From positions 8,320,501 through 8,384,500 of the forward strand of contig CM072341.1 in the NCBI GenBank assembly GCA_036874045.1: a DNA stretch of 64,000 nucleotides, given 5' to 3'. A model generated the notes under the pieces. It did not search any database and was not told where the DNA came from. It saw only the letters and a list, made by a program, of their open reading frames with translations. This stretch comes from Cymodocea nodosa (lineage: Eukaryota; Streptophyta; Magnoliopsida; Alismatales; Cymodoceaceae). Position numbers and translations under genes: made by a program. Shown here piece by piece: positions 11,459 through 21,922 of the stretch (its first letter is position 1; each line of letters opens with the position of its first letter).

Positions 11459-11715
11459 TTAGAGAACGAGTCCATGTGCTCATAAATAAATAACAGAAGA
11501 TTAATTACATACCAGTCTGAAGCTTTCCATTCTATAAATATTTGTTGTCGGATGAAGGTTGAATCAATTGCTTCTCCTTCCAGTTCCTCCAACGCTTTCT
11601 CCTTTCTCTTAAAAGTGCTAGTAACTCGTAAATAACATTCTGTTTCATATATATATTGTGCATCCATAAAGTGAATAAATCTCGTTGCAAGAACGTGTCT
11701 TGCAACGTGCATCAT
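11452..11715 (-). CDS. Hypothetical 87-aa ORF upstream of the gag-core segment
   Basis: An open frame of 87 codons with a charged middle (KRKEKALEELEGEAI). No family was recognised. A donor-like sequence, CTG/GTATGTAATT, lies inside it on the minus strand at about 11512. It could be the 5' end of the downstream gag frame, spliced or frameshifted, or chance. Confidence 0.25.
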   Translation of the reverse strand: MMHVARHVLATRFIHFMDAQYIYETECYLRVTSTFKRKEKALEELEGEAIDSTFIRQQIFIEWKASDWYVINLLLFIYEHMDSFSKH

Positions 11716-11779
11716 GGTTCCTGTTTTAAGGGTACGTGTACCACTACTAATTTCAAATTTTGGTAACCGCTAAACCGAC

Positions 11780-12010
11780 GAAGTTTCGTTTGTGGTTAAA
11801 AGAATAACTGTTCTGCTTAATCCACGAACTAACCTCGTTGAGTTACAGATTACTCAATAGAACATAGTCGGTTATTATTGCTAACTCCACGGACTAACTT
11901 AGTTGAGTTACAAATAACTCAACGGAGTGACCTTATATTATATTACTGACCTCGTGGAGTTACGGTTAACTCAACGGAATTACTTCATTGAGTTAACACT
12001 TGGCAACTTC
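11780..12010. repeat. Cluster of GTTGAGTTA/TAACTCAAC palindromes
   Basis: About seven half-sites in both orientations, e.g. gttgagttacaaataactcaac and gtggagttacggttaactcaac, between the accessory ORF and the gag-core segment. The adjoining stretch 12011-12432 is AT-rich and nothing was recognised in it. Confidence 0.65.
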
Positions 12011-12432
12011 TAAGTTTCACTCTCGTAAGTTTTCTATTCTGTTTTTTTTTTTTCTTTGTTTTTCATTCTGCTAACTGTAATAAAGTTAAATCTATGTCAT
12101 TAATGCCTCATTTTGATTAAAATACATTTAAATCTGAACATTATATAAAGATTTAAATTGCAGGTCATTTTATGTTATGCAGAATTTACATTTTACCTTA
12201 TAACATGTAGAAATTTTTAAGCAGTTATCCTGTCATTCAGCAAATTGTAAATCTGTTACATATTCATAAAGTTCCACAAATTACATAATATTCAATAAAT
12301 TCCATTCATTTCACATTCAAATACGTATGAAAATTGCATCTGAAAAATTATATTCATTAATATGAATCAATTACATTACAAGTACATCATACAATTTCAT
12401 ACAATTTTACATAAGTAGACGAACAATACAAT

Positions 12433-14660
12433 TTAATCTTTATGCCTAAGTTCATCTACTTCCTTCTGGAGTTTTTCTAATTGCTGCTCTAATTGATTTA
12501 TCCTCTCTACTACTCTTGTAATTTCTCCAGAAGGTACAGCTAATTTTGCAGCTACAAAATTTCTGTATTCTTTCACTGAAATGGTTCTAGATCTTATCCT
12601 TTTTTATGTCCATTTAGTGAAATCAATACTATCCACCATCAGCAGTGGAATCAAATCTCCATAAAATAATTTCTTCTTCACTACTTTCAGCTTGGAGATA
12701 AAAACTACAGACCAATTTATTTGGATCTTATTTACAACTGCATACGTGGCCCATTTGACAAATTGACTTAATTCTATGTCATGGCCCTATCGTTGATAGA
12801 CATTCTTAATCAGAATGTAAGCTACCATGTGTGCTTTACCATTTAAATGCTTCAATCTATTTAATAATGGCACACCAGGATTGATAGCTAAACAATCCAT
12901 AATTTGCTGCTCAGTCCATTCAACTGCAGTTGTATCTTCCAAAATTTTTGTTCCTTCATTCTTTAAACCAAATATGTTGTGGAGAAGCTCTAGTGTTATC
13001 TGTACATCAGCTTCCTCCACGTTTGAAATTAATCCTCCTTCTCCTTCTCTTAAATTTGCATAGAAACAAGGACTAAATTCTCATATACTGCATGCCCTCT
13101 ATCATGAGATATAAATTGCAGTAGACCTTGGAATTCAAATAGATCTTTGATTTCTTGCATTCCATCCCAATTTACTGGTCCACTATAAATAATATCGTAA
13201 CCCCTTATTTCTTGGTATTTGGTATAAGCTTCCTAACTATAAAAATGTACTTCATTCAAAATTGTTGTTTCAGTCGGGTCAGGAATGTGACTTTTTTGCT
13301 CCAAAGGGGTTTACTCTTGCTCTTCCTCCAGCATAGGCTGCATTTGGACATTCTCTTCAGATTCCTAAATTTTTGCTTTTGCTTCTATCTGTGGTGGTGA
13401 GCCGGCAGAACTCTCCACTCTATCTTGAATTCTTTCCATAATTTGTTGAAGAGTTTCTTGCTCTTTAGTGGAATCTGTGAAATTATTTTTGTCCAAATGG
13501 CTTCTTTCAGCCTCTTCATTTTCTACTATTTCTTCTTCCTCCTAACTACCAATCTGTTCTATTACTGTTCTTTCTAATTCTGTAACAGATTGGGATGGAG
13601 TCATGAGCAATTCAGTTTCTGCCCTAATTTCTGTTTCTTCTTGTACAGGCTGCAAACTAATTTCAGCCTGATTTTTTTCTTTTCTTTGCTCCTCCTGCTC
13701 CTCCTCAAATTCGGATAGCAGGTTAATAAAAATCTGCTCCACAGGCCCTGTAAAAATTGGTACTTCAGATTTAATTTCTTTATAATCAGGCACTTTTTCT
13801 TTTTCTTTCTTTTTTCTGATTAGTTGTGCCTATTCTTCCTCTTCATCTTCTGAAATTAAATCTACAAAAATAGGCTCTGCAGGCTTTCGAACCACAGGTA
13901 CTAGCTCTTCCTGTTTAATTCTTCCAATAATTGCTGGTCTCGAAGGACTAGCTTCAGCTTCTTTTGCAGTATCTCTAACAGCAGTTTTGGCAGTAGCTTC
14001 TTGATGCTGTTCCACTTTAATTTTATATTGGGCTTTCAACTTTTCTGCAACCCTCTTTTTGTACAGTGCATCAAACACCAGGTGTGCTTTAGCCACAGCC
14101 AAATCTTCTGATTCTCCTTGGTTTTTTCCAACTTGAACCAGTTCTGCAAATTCTCTTATTTCTTCTTCAGTCGAAGGCCCCATCATTTCTGCTCGTGCTA
14201 ATGGCTTAAATGGTGGAACTGAAGGCCCAGACTGCTGCTCCTCAGGAACAGGTCTTTAAGTAGTTGGTTCCTCCCGTTCTTCAGTTGCCTCTTCATTTGC
14301 TTTCCTTTCTTGCTCCCAGATCACCTATTTAGCTTGTCTACAAATTCGTCTTTTGAACCAGAGTCGGGACTTACGCTAGATTAATTCTAGGGCAACTTCA
14401 TTACTTGGCCTTATTTGTCTTTCCTTGCTTACAGCTATTTCTGTTGCTATTCTGATTCATGTTTCCATTATTTGAGATATTTGTATATCCATATCTACTA
14501 AATCTCTTCTAAACTTGAAAAGTTCTAATTCTACCTTCTGTAGCTCTTTCTCTCTTGTCATATTTCTGATCTTCTACCGCGTGTGCCACTCTTCTGATTC
14601 CTTCAGAAATTCTGATGTATTAACAACATCTTCCCAGAATTCAGGCGTCATCTTCCTCAT
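12433..14660 (-). pseudogene. Accessory ORF, 'putative plant transposon protein' type
   Basis: A decayed reading frame of about 740 codons starting at ATG 14660 and ending in TAA 12433-12435. The first two thirds are E/K/Q-rich and probably coiled or disordered (E-rich segments near 13542-14186). The last third holds the domain seen in Athila-group accessory proteins: SGPVNWDGMQEIKDLFEF, FYANLREGEGG, HNIFGLKNEG, INPGVPLLNRLKHLNGKAH, VNKIQINW. The same blocks occur at 44590-46005. It lies after integrase, where env-like ORFs of Athila occur. No membrane segment or signal peptide is visible, so I do not call it env. At least eight stops (mostly TAG or TGA) and a frameshift near 13,065 disable it. 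Confidence 0.65.
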
Positions 14661-14829
14661 CGTGGAGTTACACAACAGCACGGAATCACTCTGATTTCTA
14701 TTGTTCTAGATTCTAAATGATTTGTCGGATAATGCCCCCAAAACCCTAGGTTTTAGTTTAAATAAGCACTAAATTTAGGTGGGTAATCGGGTCATTTCCC
14801 GAACCAACTATTACTATTTTATCCGCGGT

Positions 14830-14945
14830 CTTAGCTACAGTACTCCGTTGAGTTACAAGTAACTCAACAGACTAAGCTCGTTGACTAACTCAAGACTTAA
14901 CGGAGTATGCTCGTTGAGTTAAGCGTAACTCAACGGACTCCCCGT
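14830..14945. repeat. GTTGAGTTA/TAACTCAAC palindrome cluster
   Basis: Three near-perfect hairpins in about 115 bp, e.g. ccgttgagttacaagtaact and gttgagttaagcgtaactca. It lies between the accessory ORF and the integrase side of element A. Confidence 0.7.
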
Positions 14946-14997
14946 ACAAGCAAATATAATAATAAAAATATTACAGAGAATAGTTTTTCTATTTTTT

Positions 14998-15225
14998 TTA
15001 CAGGTTTAACCAATACTATGCTTCGGTCAGACCTAAATATTTTTTATTTTTTTATTTTTCTTTTAGTTAAATCGATACTATGTTTCGGTAAAACCAATAT
15101 TTTTTTTGAAAATTAATATACAATTTTTTTCCGGTTGAACCGATACTATGCTTCGATCAGACCAAAATATTTTTTTTAATTTTCTGGTCATACCGATGGA
15201 TCCAGTCGGTTGAACCGCAACTATT
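14998..15225. repeat. TTCGGTC-type palindromic array after integrase
   Basis: About four degenerate units (ggtttaaccaatactatg, cttcggtcagacc, cggttgaaccgatactatgc) separated by T-rich runs. It is of the same type as 1106-1745. An AT dinucleotide run follows at 15236-15272. Confidence 0.65.
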
Positions 15226-15293
15226 TTTATGTTTTATATATATTTTTAATGTTTTATATATATATATATATAAACATAAAAACTGATTTCTTA

Positions 15294-16588
15294 CTAAGTA
15301 AAACTCGAGTAGTCCTCTACTCTAACTTCTTCTATAATTCCAAAGGAGCTTTTTGGTGTTTTCAGAATAGGTTTAAGTCTTTGTCCATTTACTTTAAATA
15401 TATTCTGATTTTTAGGATTTTCAATTTCACTCCATAAGGATAAACATTTCAAACTATGTAAGGTCCTACCCATCTAGATCTTAATTTTCCTAGATGGTTA
15501 TGGAGTCTAGCCATATAAAGATATACTTCTTGTCCTATTTCAAAGTTTTTAGGAATAATTTTTCTATCATGTCAGAATTTAATTTTCTCTTTTTCTCTTA
15601 CAGTCTTTGAATAAGCTTCATTTCTAAATTCTTCTAATTCAATTAGTTGCATTTTCCTATTTTTAGCAGTTTGATTTAAATTAGTGTTCAGAATTTTTAA
15701 TGCCCAATAAGCTTTATGTTCTATTTCAACAGGTAAATGACAACTTTTTCCATATACTAGCCTAAAAGGTGGCATACCTAAGCTCGTTTTATAAGTAGTT
15801 CTATAAGCCCAAAGTGCATCAATCAATTTATTAGCCCAATCTGTTCTAGTAGGATTTACTACTTTTTCCAAGATTAATTTAATTTGTTTGTTTGCACTTT
15901 CTACTTGTCCACTTGTTTGCGGATGATATGATGTTGCAATTTTGTGGTTTATTCCATATTTCTTCATTAAGGCTTCAAAACTTCTATTACAAAAATGAGT
16001 TCCTCTATCACTGATAATAGCTTTAGGTATTCCAAATCTAGCAAATATATTTGTTCTTATAAATTGTATTACCACTTTGTTATCGTTAGTTTTTGTAGGA
16101 ATAGCTTCTATCCATTTAGATACATAATCCACCCCCAACAATATGTAATTAAATTGATTAGATATAGGAAATGGACCCATAAAATCTATTCCCCACACAT
16201 CAACGATTTCAACCTCAACAATAGGATTAAGAGGCATCATATTCCTCTTTGATATTCTTCCTATTTGTTGACATCTTAAACAACTTAAGCAATATTTATG
16301 AGCATCTTTGAATAGTGTTGGCCAATAAAACCCACATTGTAGAATTTTTGCAGCAGTTTTCCCTAAACCAAAATGTCCTCCACAAGCTTGGTCATGACAG
16401 AAAGACAATATGCTCGAATATTCAGTTTCTAGAACACGCCTCCTTAAAACTAGATCAGGACATTTCTTAAATAAGTAAGGGTCTTCCCAATAGTAATATT
16501 TTACTCTTGAGAAAAACAATTTCTTATCCTGTCTATTCCAATCCTTAGGTGTTAAACCAGTAACTAAATAATTAACTATGTCTGCATA
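15294..16588 (-). pseudogene. Integrase domain of element A pol
   Basis: The N-terminal zinc-binding HHCC region is seen in HDQACGGHFGLGKT...CLSCLRCQQIG. The catalytic core follows with DDE residues: D in VWGIDFMGPF, D in ISDRGTHF, and E in SGQVESANKQIK. The C-terminal part contains ARLHNHLGKLRSRWVGPY and ends VNGQRLKPIL...FT with TAG at 15294-15296. In the family this enzyme inserts the cDNA and makes 5-bp duplications, as seen for this element. Disruptions: TGA in place of an expected W at about 16588, at about 15572 (KF-stop-HDRK) and after GPYIV, plus a small deletion near 15425. The open part (15572-16519) is 315 codons. Confidence 0.9.
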
Positions 16589-18184
16589 TCAAAGCATTGT
16601 GTTGATGGTCATTAATTGTTCATCAGGAAAATTATCCTTAATTTCAATATTTGATTTTTCTATTTGTAATCTTGATAAATGATCTGCTACTACATTCTCA
16701 CAACCTTTTTTATCTTTAATTTCTAGATCGAATTCTTGCAATAATAATATCCATCGGATCAATCTAAGTTTAATTTCTTTTTTCTTTATTAGATGTTTTA
16801 GAGCTGAATGATCCGTGTATACTATTACTTTAGCTCCAATCAAATATGATCTAAACTTTTCTAAAGCAAACACAACAGCTAATAATTCTTTTTTAGTAGT
16901 TGTGTAATTAACTTGAGCATCATTTAAGGTTTTGCTTGCATAATGAATCACTCTAGGAGATTTTTCTATTTTCTGTCCTAACACTGCTCCTACAGCAAAA
17001 TCAGAAGCATCGCACATTAATTCAAATGGATGGTTCCAATTAGGTACTTGAATTATAGGAGTTGAAATTAAGCTAGTCTTAAGTCTAAAAAATGCTTCCT
17101 TGCAATTTTTATCAAAGTTAAATGGAACATCTTTTAATAGATTAGTTAAAGGTCTAGCTATCTTGCTAAAGTCTTTAATAAATCTTCTATAAAAACCAGC
17201 ATGTCCTAAAAATGATCTAATATCTTTTACTAATTTAGGTTCTGGTAGATTAGAAATTACTTTTATTTTAGCTTTATCTACTTCCAACCCTTTTTTAGAA
17301 ACAACATGCCCTAAGACTATTCCTTGTTTAACCATGAAGTGACATTTTTCCCAATTTAAAACCAGATTTTTTTCCACACATCGTTTTAATATTTGGTCTA
17401 AATTGCTTAAACACACTTCATATGAGTTGCCATATACAGTAAAATCATCCATAAATATTTCTAAAAATTCATCAGTCATTCCAGTAAATATGCCCTGCAC
17501 ACACCTTTGAAAGGTAGCTGGTGCATTGCATAATCCAAATGGCATTCTTTTAAAAGCATAAGTTCCATTAGGACAAGTGAAAGTTGTTTTCTCTTGATCT
17601 TCTAATGCTACTGGAATTTGATTATACCCTAAATACCCGTTTAGGAAACAAAAATATTCTTGTCCTACTAATCTTTCCAGCATTTGATCTATAAAAGGTA
17701 AGGGAAAATGATCTTTCCTAGTCACAGCATTCAGCTTTCTATAGTCTATACATACTCTCCAGCCTGATTGAATTCTAGTAGATATCAAGTCTTGACTTTC
17801 ATTCCTAATAACTGTTAATCCTGATTTCTTGGGAACTACATGGATTGGACTAACCCACGAGCTATCAGAAATCGGATATATTATATCATTATCTAACCAT
17901 TTAACTATTTCCTTCCTGACTACTTCCTTAAGGTTTGGATTTAATCTCCTCTTAGGAATTCTAATAGGTTTAGCATTCTCTTCTAAATATATGTGGTGAC
18001 AGCATAAAGTTGAACTTAACCCTTTTATATTAGTCACAGTCCATCCTATTGCTTCTTTATAACTTTTTATTACATCTTTTAATTTAGCTATTTGATCCTC
18101 TTTCAAATCTAAAGCAATAATGATTGGACAGGTCCGTTTATCTTCCAGAAATATATATGTTAATTCAGAAGGTAAAGGTTTTAA
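16589..18184 (-). pseudogene. Reverse transcriptase and RNase H of element A pol
   Basis: A 505-codon open stretch (16589-18106) plus its upstream part. The RT palm shows [11 protein letters not shown], then [13 protein letters not shown], then the catalytic FMDDF (usual YxDD in this branch) and [11 protein letters not shown]. RNase H follows with [38 protein letters not shown] (E) and [11 protein letters not shown] (D), ending ADHLSRL. The catalytic residues are intact. Upstream a TAA at about 18183 replaces what is probably a Q or K codon ([14 protein letters not shown]), and downstream a TGA separates it from integrase. The enzyme copies element RNA into cDNA in cytoplasmic particles. Confidence 0.92.
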
Positions 18185-18907
18185 TTATAAATGCTGCCCA
18201 TCAGAAGCTAGAGCTCCTAATTGAACATCATCATTTTTTAAATTAATTTCTTCCTGATCTACTTCTATATTTATGCTTTCACTTTCTTCTAAAGTTTCAG
18301 AATTGATTTGCCTATTTAATTCTTCTTGAATCACATCATCTAACATATCTCCTTCATCCTCTAAAAAGTCTATGGTATATAAGGACATTTCTAACTCCTC
18401 AAACCTTTCTAGTTTGAAAATATTTAATTGAGTATCCTCATTACCATATGCTAACTTCATTACTCCAATTTTACAATTTATAACAGCCCCTGATGTTGCT
18501 AAAAATGGTCTTCCCAAAATTAAAGATGTATCACTATTTTTATGCTTAATTTGTTGGGAATCCAAAATTACAATATCAATAGGATATATAAAATTCTTGA
18601 TTTTAATTAAGACATCCTCTATTTTTCCTCTAGGATATCTTATACTTCTATCAGCTAATTGAATAACCGTACTAGTAGGAGTTAAGCCTTCTAATCCTAA
18701 GGATGCAAATATATCACTTGGCAAAACATTTATACCTGCACCTAAGTCTATTAAGGTTCTTTCTAGAATGGTATTTCCTATGGTGCATGATATAACAAGG
18801 ATTCCAGGATCAGATAACTTTTTAGGAATTTGTGGCAGAAATAGGTAACTACTTTGCTCAGCTAAAAAGACCTTTCTAAGAACTTTTCGCTCTCTTTTCT
18901 TAGTACA
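18185..18907 (-). pseudogene. Aspartic protease domain of element A
   Basis: The frame reads ISCTIGNTILERTLIDLGAG around 18730-18810, where DLGAG is the plant gypsy form of the D(T/S)GA catalytic motif. INVLPSDIFASLGLEGL and the flap/return segment LGRPFLATSGAVINC follow. The protease would cut the Gag-Pol polyprotein. The upstream edge, near FLKD at 18908, has a stop and a probable frameshift. An acidic linker (SETLEESESINIEV) leads to RT. Confidence 0.85.
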
Positions 18908-19960
18908 TCAATCCTTCAGAAATTTAGCACAAGGTGGCATATTCTGCAATAGATCTAACAAAGGAATGTTAACTTGTACTTTTTCAAAAATTTCTCTGAT
19001 TTTTTCTTGTTTTTCAGGAATTGTTTGTTGTAATCTTTCAGGATAGGGTGCTAAAGATTTTGATTTCAAAGACTCTTTTTCTTTCAATTGATTTGTTTGA
19101 TCATTTTTAACTTCAATTGCATATTCAACTTGTTCTTCAGTGATTTCTAGATTTTCAGCTATTACATTTTCATAACCATTTTGATTTTTATTCTTGTCCA
19201 CCTTCATATCATTTTCATTTTGAGTTCTTGGTGGTATATCAGTTCCAGATCTTAATGTTACACATACATCTTCCAGATTTTCGTTACTTTCATGATGTTT
19301 TTGTATATCATTTTCGTGATTATGATCTTCAATTGTTTTTAGTTTTAAAGTGCATTCTTTAAATTCTCTTACATTTGTGTTTTATGTTTGTTGTATATTT
19401 TGCAAGTTGTGCAGGTTTATAACATTATAATTTTCATTGTCCTATTGTAAAACTTGTATTTTCATTGCATTTTTGTCTAATGCTTTTAATTTTGTTTCCA
19501 GATCATTTAATTTCATTGCATTCAATTTTTGATCAATTTTCTTTATGACTTTTTCAGTTTCGTAAATTATATCCTGTTTAGGTTCTGAATATACCTCCTT
19601 ATAGTTTAATTGGTTGACTTCTTGTTGTTGACACACAAAATATTCCAATTTGTCCAGATTTTGCTCTATACTATGCTCCAGTCTGTCATACCTATCCCAA
19701 ACTTCAATGTCTCTCATCATATTACACATTCTATACTGACCATCAGTTGGGTAAACTATAGGATTCTCATACTCGACTTTATTATTTTGAGGATAATTCA
19801 TTTGTTGTTCATGGGATCTATCAATCTGTAAATGTCTCAATTTCAAACAATCAGAAATGTCGTGTCCTTCAGAATTGCAGAATTCACATATGCTAATTAA
19901 AGGTTTCAGAAATCTTTGAGCATAAGCATATGCAATATTCTCAATTACAGAAGAAAACAC
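18908..19960 (-). pseudogene. gag remnant: zinc knuckle and pre-protease region
   Basis: 19442-19960 holds a CCHC knuckle, CEFCNSEGHDISDC (CX2CX4HX4C), followed by a Q/K/E-rich coiled region. 18908-19207 carries the Athila pre-protease landmark APYPERLQ...NIPLLDLLQNMPPCAKFLKD. The capsid core expected before the knuckle is absent: only about 95 bp separate this frame from the PBS. The stretch 19208-19441 continues the region with stops. See the second gag-like segment at 10133-11458 for the missing core. Confidence 0.75.
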
Positions 19961-20005
19961 ACAACTCTAACTATTAAAATGAAACAGCTCTAACAGTTGC
20001 TTATA

Positions 20006-20055
20006 TCTATTCAATTCAATTCAATTCAATTCAAATCAATTCAGTTCAATTCAAT
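20006..20055. repeat. (TCAAT)n simple repeat beside the PBS
   Basis: About nine imperfect copies of tcaat/ttcaa directly downstream of the primer-binding site in element orientation, at the place where gag should start. Confidence 0.8.
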
Positions 20056-20073
20056 TCCCTGGCAACGGTGCCA
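20056..20073 (-). other. Primer-binding site, tRNA-Asp type
   Basis: Minus strand TGGCACCGTTGCCAGGGA. It matches the complement of the plant tRNA-Asp 3' end (TGGCGCCGTTGCCGGGGA, as I recall it) with two differences, both G-to-A. A 7-nt spacer (AGTTTTA) separates it from the LTR end. Confidence 0.85.
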
Positions 20074-20080
20074 TAAAACT

Positions 20081-21922
20081 TGTTTGTGTTTTCCTAGCAC
20101 TACACTAGACAAACTTGGATTTGTTACTTCTATTTTTACTTAGTTAATTTATCTTTATGCCTATTCTTTCTTTTAGAAGTAAACAAACAACCTTTAATAC
20201 AATTTAGATATTAATTCCAATTTGTACTTTAACTGCAAGTGCATAGTGTCTATTGTATCAGTGTGCAAGTACAGGTTGATCCCACAGGGAATTGCTGACG
20301 AATTTAAGAAATGTTTGATTGTGAACAATTCAAATTTATATTCAATAAGCACTCCGTTGAGTTACAGTTAACTCAACGGATTAAGTTCGTTGAGTTATGG
20401 CTAACTCAATAGACTATCCTCGTGGACTTAAATTAACTCCACGAGCCTATCTCTTCTTTATAATATTGCTATTTACAAAGGAATTCGGCCAACCATTGGG
20501 CGATTCCACAGATTGTAAATAACATCAATTAAGCTTTTTAATGCTAGTTAACATTGGATTTATCATTATGCAATACTAACATTCCGATGATTCAAACAGT
20601 AACCATTAAAATCTTTAAGTTTTTTTGTACGAACCAATTTCAGTAAACTGTAAAATTAAAACTAACATAAAACTAATACAGATAACATTAATCACGATAC
20701 AACACAAACAATACAACACTCAAATACAACATACAAACAAAGATAAATTGTTTTTGGTATTTTTGTTTTTATGTGATGGGCGAAAGGTGAAATGTAAAGT
20801 AATTTCACTTGATAGTAAATACTTCTGACACTACTTGCAACGCGATTACACCACTGAAAATTGAACCACGTACAATTCTGTCTCCTCTCCCTATAGAATC
20901 GCGAGTCCAGAATTGCAAGATGATCTCCTCTTCAGCATACAGGCATCAACCCGAAGCCAAGGCTAAAAGCTTTACGATCTCCTAAAATATGAGTCGACGC
21001 TTGATCAAAATGTATTCCCTTCCCACGGCGCGATCACTCCTCACAGTGGTTGTCAGGCACTGTGTTTGGCTCGGAATCGACCCGACATCAGGCAAGTATC
21101 CTCACAGACCTCCGATGATTGGTGATTATGGTGGTGATACGATGGTTGGTGTGATACTTCGGAGAATCGTCGATACTGTCTACAGAAAGCTCGGTGCTCC
21201 TCCTCTATATACACTAGCCATCCATCGATCACCCCTTTTTCTTTATTTCTTCTTTTCTTTTATATTTCTTTAGTGGCAACTGCTTCTGCTTGAATGATCG
21301 ATTGGATTTCCTTCCTTCAGATCAACGGCGATGATTTCTTTCTCCCTATGCGATTGAATTCCTGTGTGATACGTGCGAACGTAGTTTTTCCTTCCAACTA
21401 TCTATTCCTGCAACCGCTACAGTGGCATATTAGAAAATATATAGTCCATGGAGTTACAGATAACTCAACGGACTTCCTTCGTTGATTTAACTATAAAACA
21501 CGTGCAAAAATAACAACTTAAGTTTATAACGCTAACCTAACACGTTGCCTTAGTGTATTTTCATGTAACTCAACGCGTGCATTTATACTAACTTAACGAG
21601 TTATAACGTAAGTAAATCTACCAGCTCTCAATACGTGTCAGCAGCAGTTTAAACATAAAATAACATTTCGGAGAGTTACAGGTATAACTATCCGATGCTT
21701 AGATGCATTTTCAGATACTTAAGAATTTGACAGCTTGCAATTTACCGACAGTTCATAAATGTACTAAATTAACATTAATTCCCCAAAATTAAGCAGATTC
21801 TTCAATTAAAGCATATAACAGTGCAATTATAACATAATGGCTTAATTCTCATATGATAAGCTAAATATTATGCAATTAACCATCATTTAACCGTTAATAA
21901 TATGCACTTTTCATTCTAAACA
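20081..21922 (-). repeat. 5' LTR of element A
   Basis: 1842 bp, TG...CA ends. Read on the minus strand, U3 starts TGTTTAGAATGAAAAAG. Hairpin/G-box words lie at 21443-21720 and the TATA box at 21258-21264, giving a U3 of about 658 bp. The R/U5 portion of about 1.18 kb carries hairpins at 20352-20440. It would drive transcription leftwards. Confidence 0.9.
21258..21264 (-). promoter_or_regulatory. LTR TATA box (element A promoter)
   Basis: Minus strand GAAATATAAAAGAAAAG. The same motif lies at 6348-6354, 34544-34550 and 63191-63197, always about 1.18 kb before the LTR 3' end. In LTR B it is mutated to TACAAAA at 24732. Confidence 0.65.

Larger units (their letters stand above)
5161..21922 (-). 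mobile_element. Element A: Athila-like Ty3/gypsy LTR retrotransposon carrying an F-box gene
   Basis: Bounded by two similar LTRs (5161-7013 and 20081-21922; ends TGTTTAGA...CACAAACA when read on the minus strand) and by the 5-bp target duplication TGTGT at 5156-5160 and 21923-21927. The left flank is the sequence just after the F-box stop of copy B and the right flank continues that same sequence, which confirms the insertion. Minus-strand order: LTR, PBS, gag remnant, protease, RT/RNase H, integrase, palindrome arrays, accessory ORF, gag-core segment, F-box gene, non-coding block, PPT, LTR. The tRNA-Asp PBS, long LTRs and protein types point to the Athila branch. All large ORFs have stops or frameshifts, so it is not autonomous now. 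Confidence 0.9.

Noticed and set aside
12433..14660. Calling the accessory ORF an envelope gene
   Set aside because: The position fits the env-like ORF of Athila, but no signal peptide, membrane segment or fusion-like region is visible.
20989..21485. ORFs of 63-94 codons in the LTRs (also 6206-6424, 34392-34807, 62987-63318)
   Set aside because: They run antisense to the element, have no domain, vary in length between copies and overlap the TATA/R region; treated as chance ORFs in a conserved LTR.
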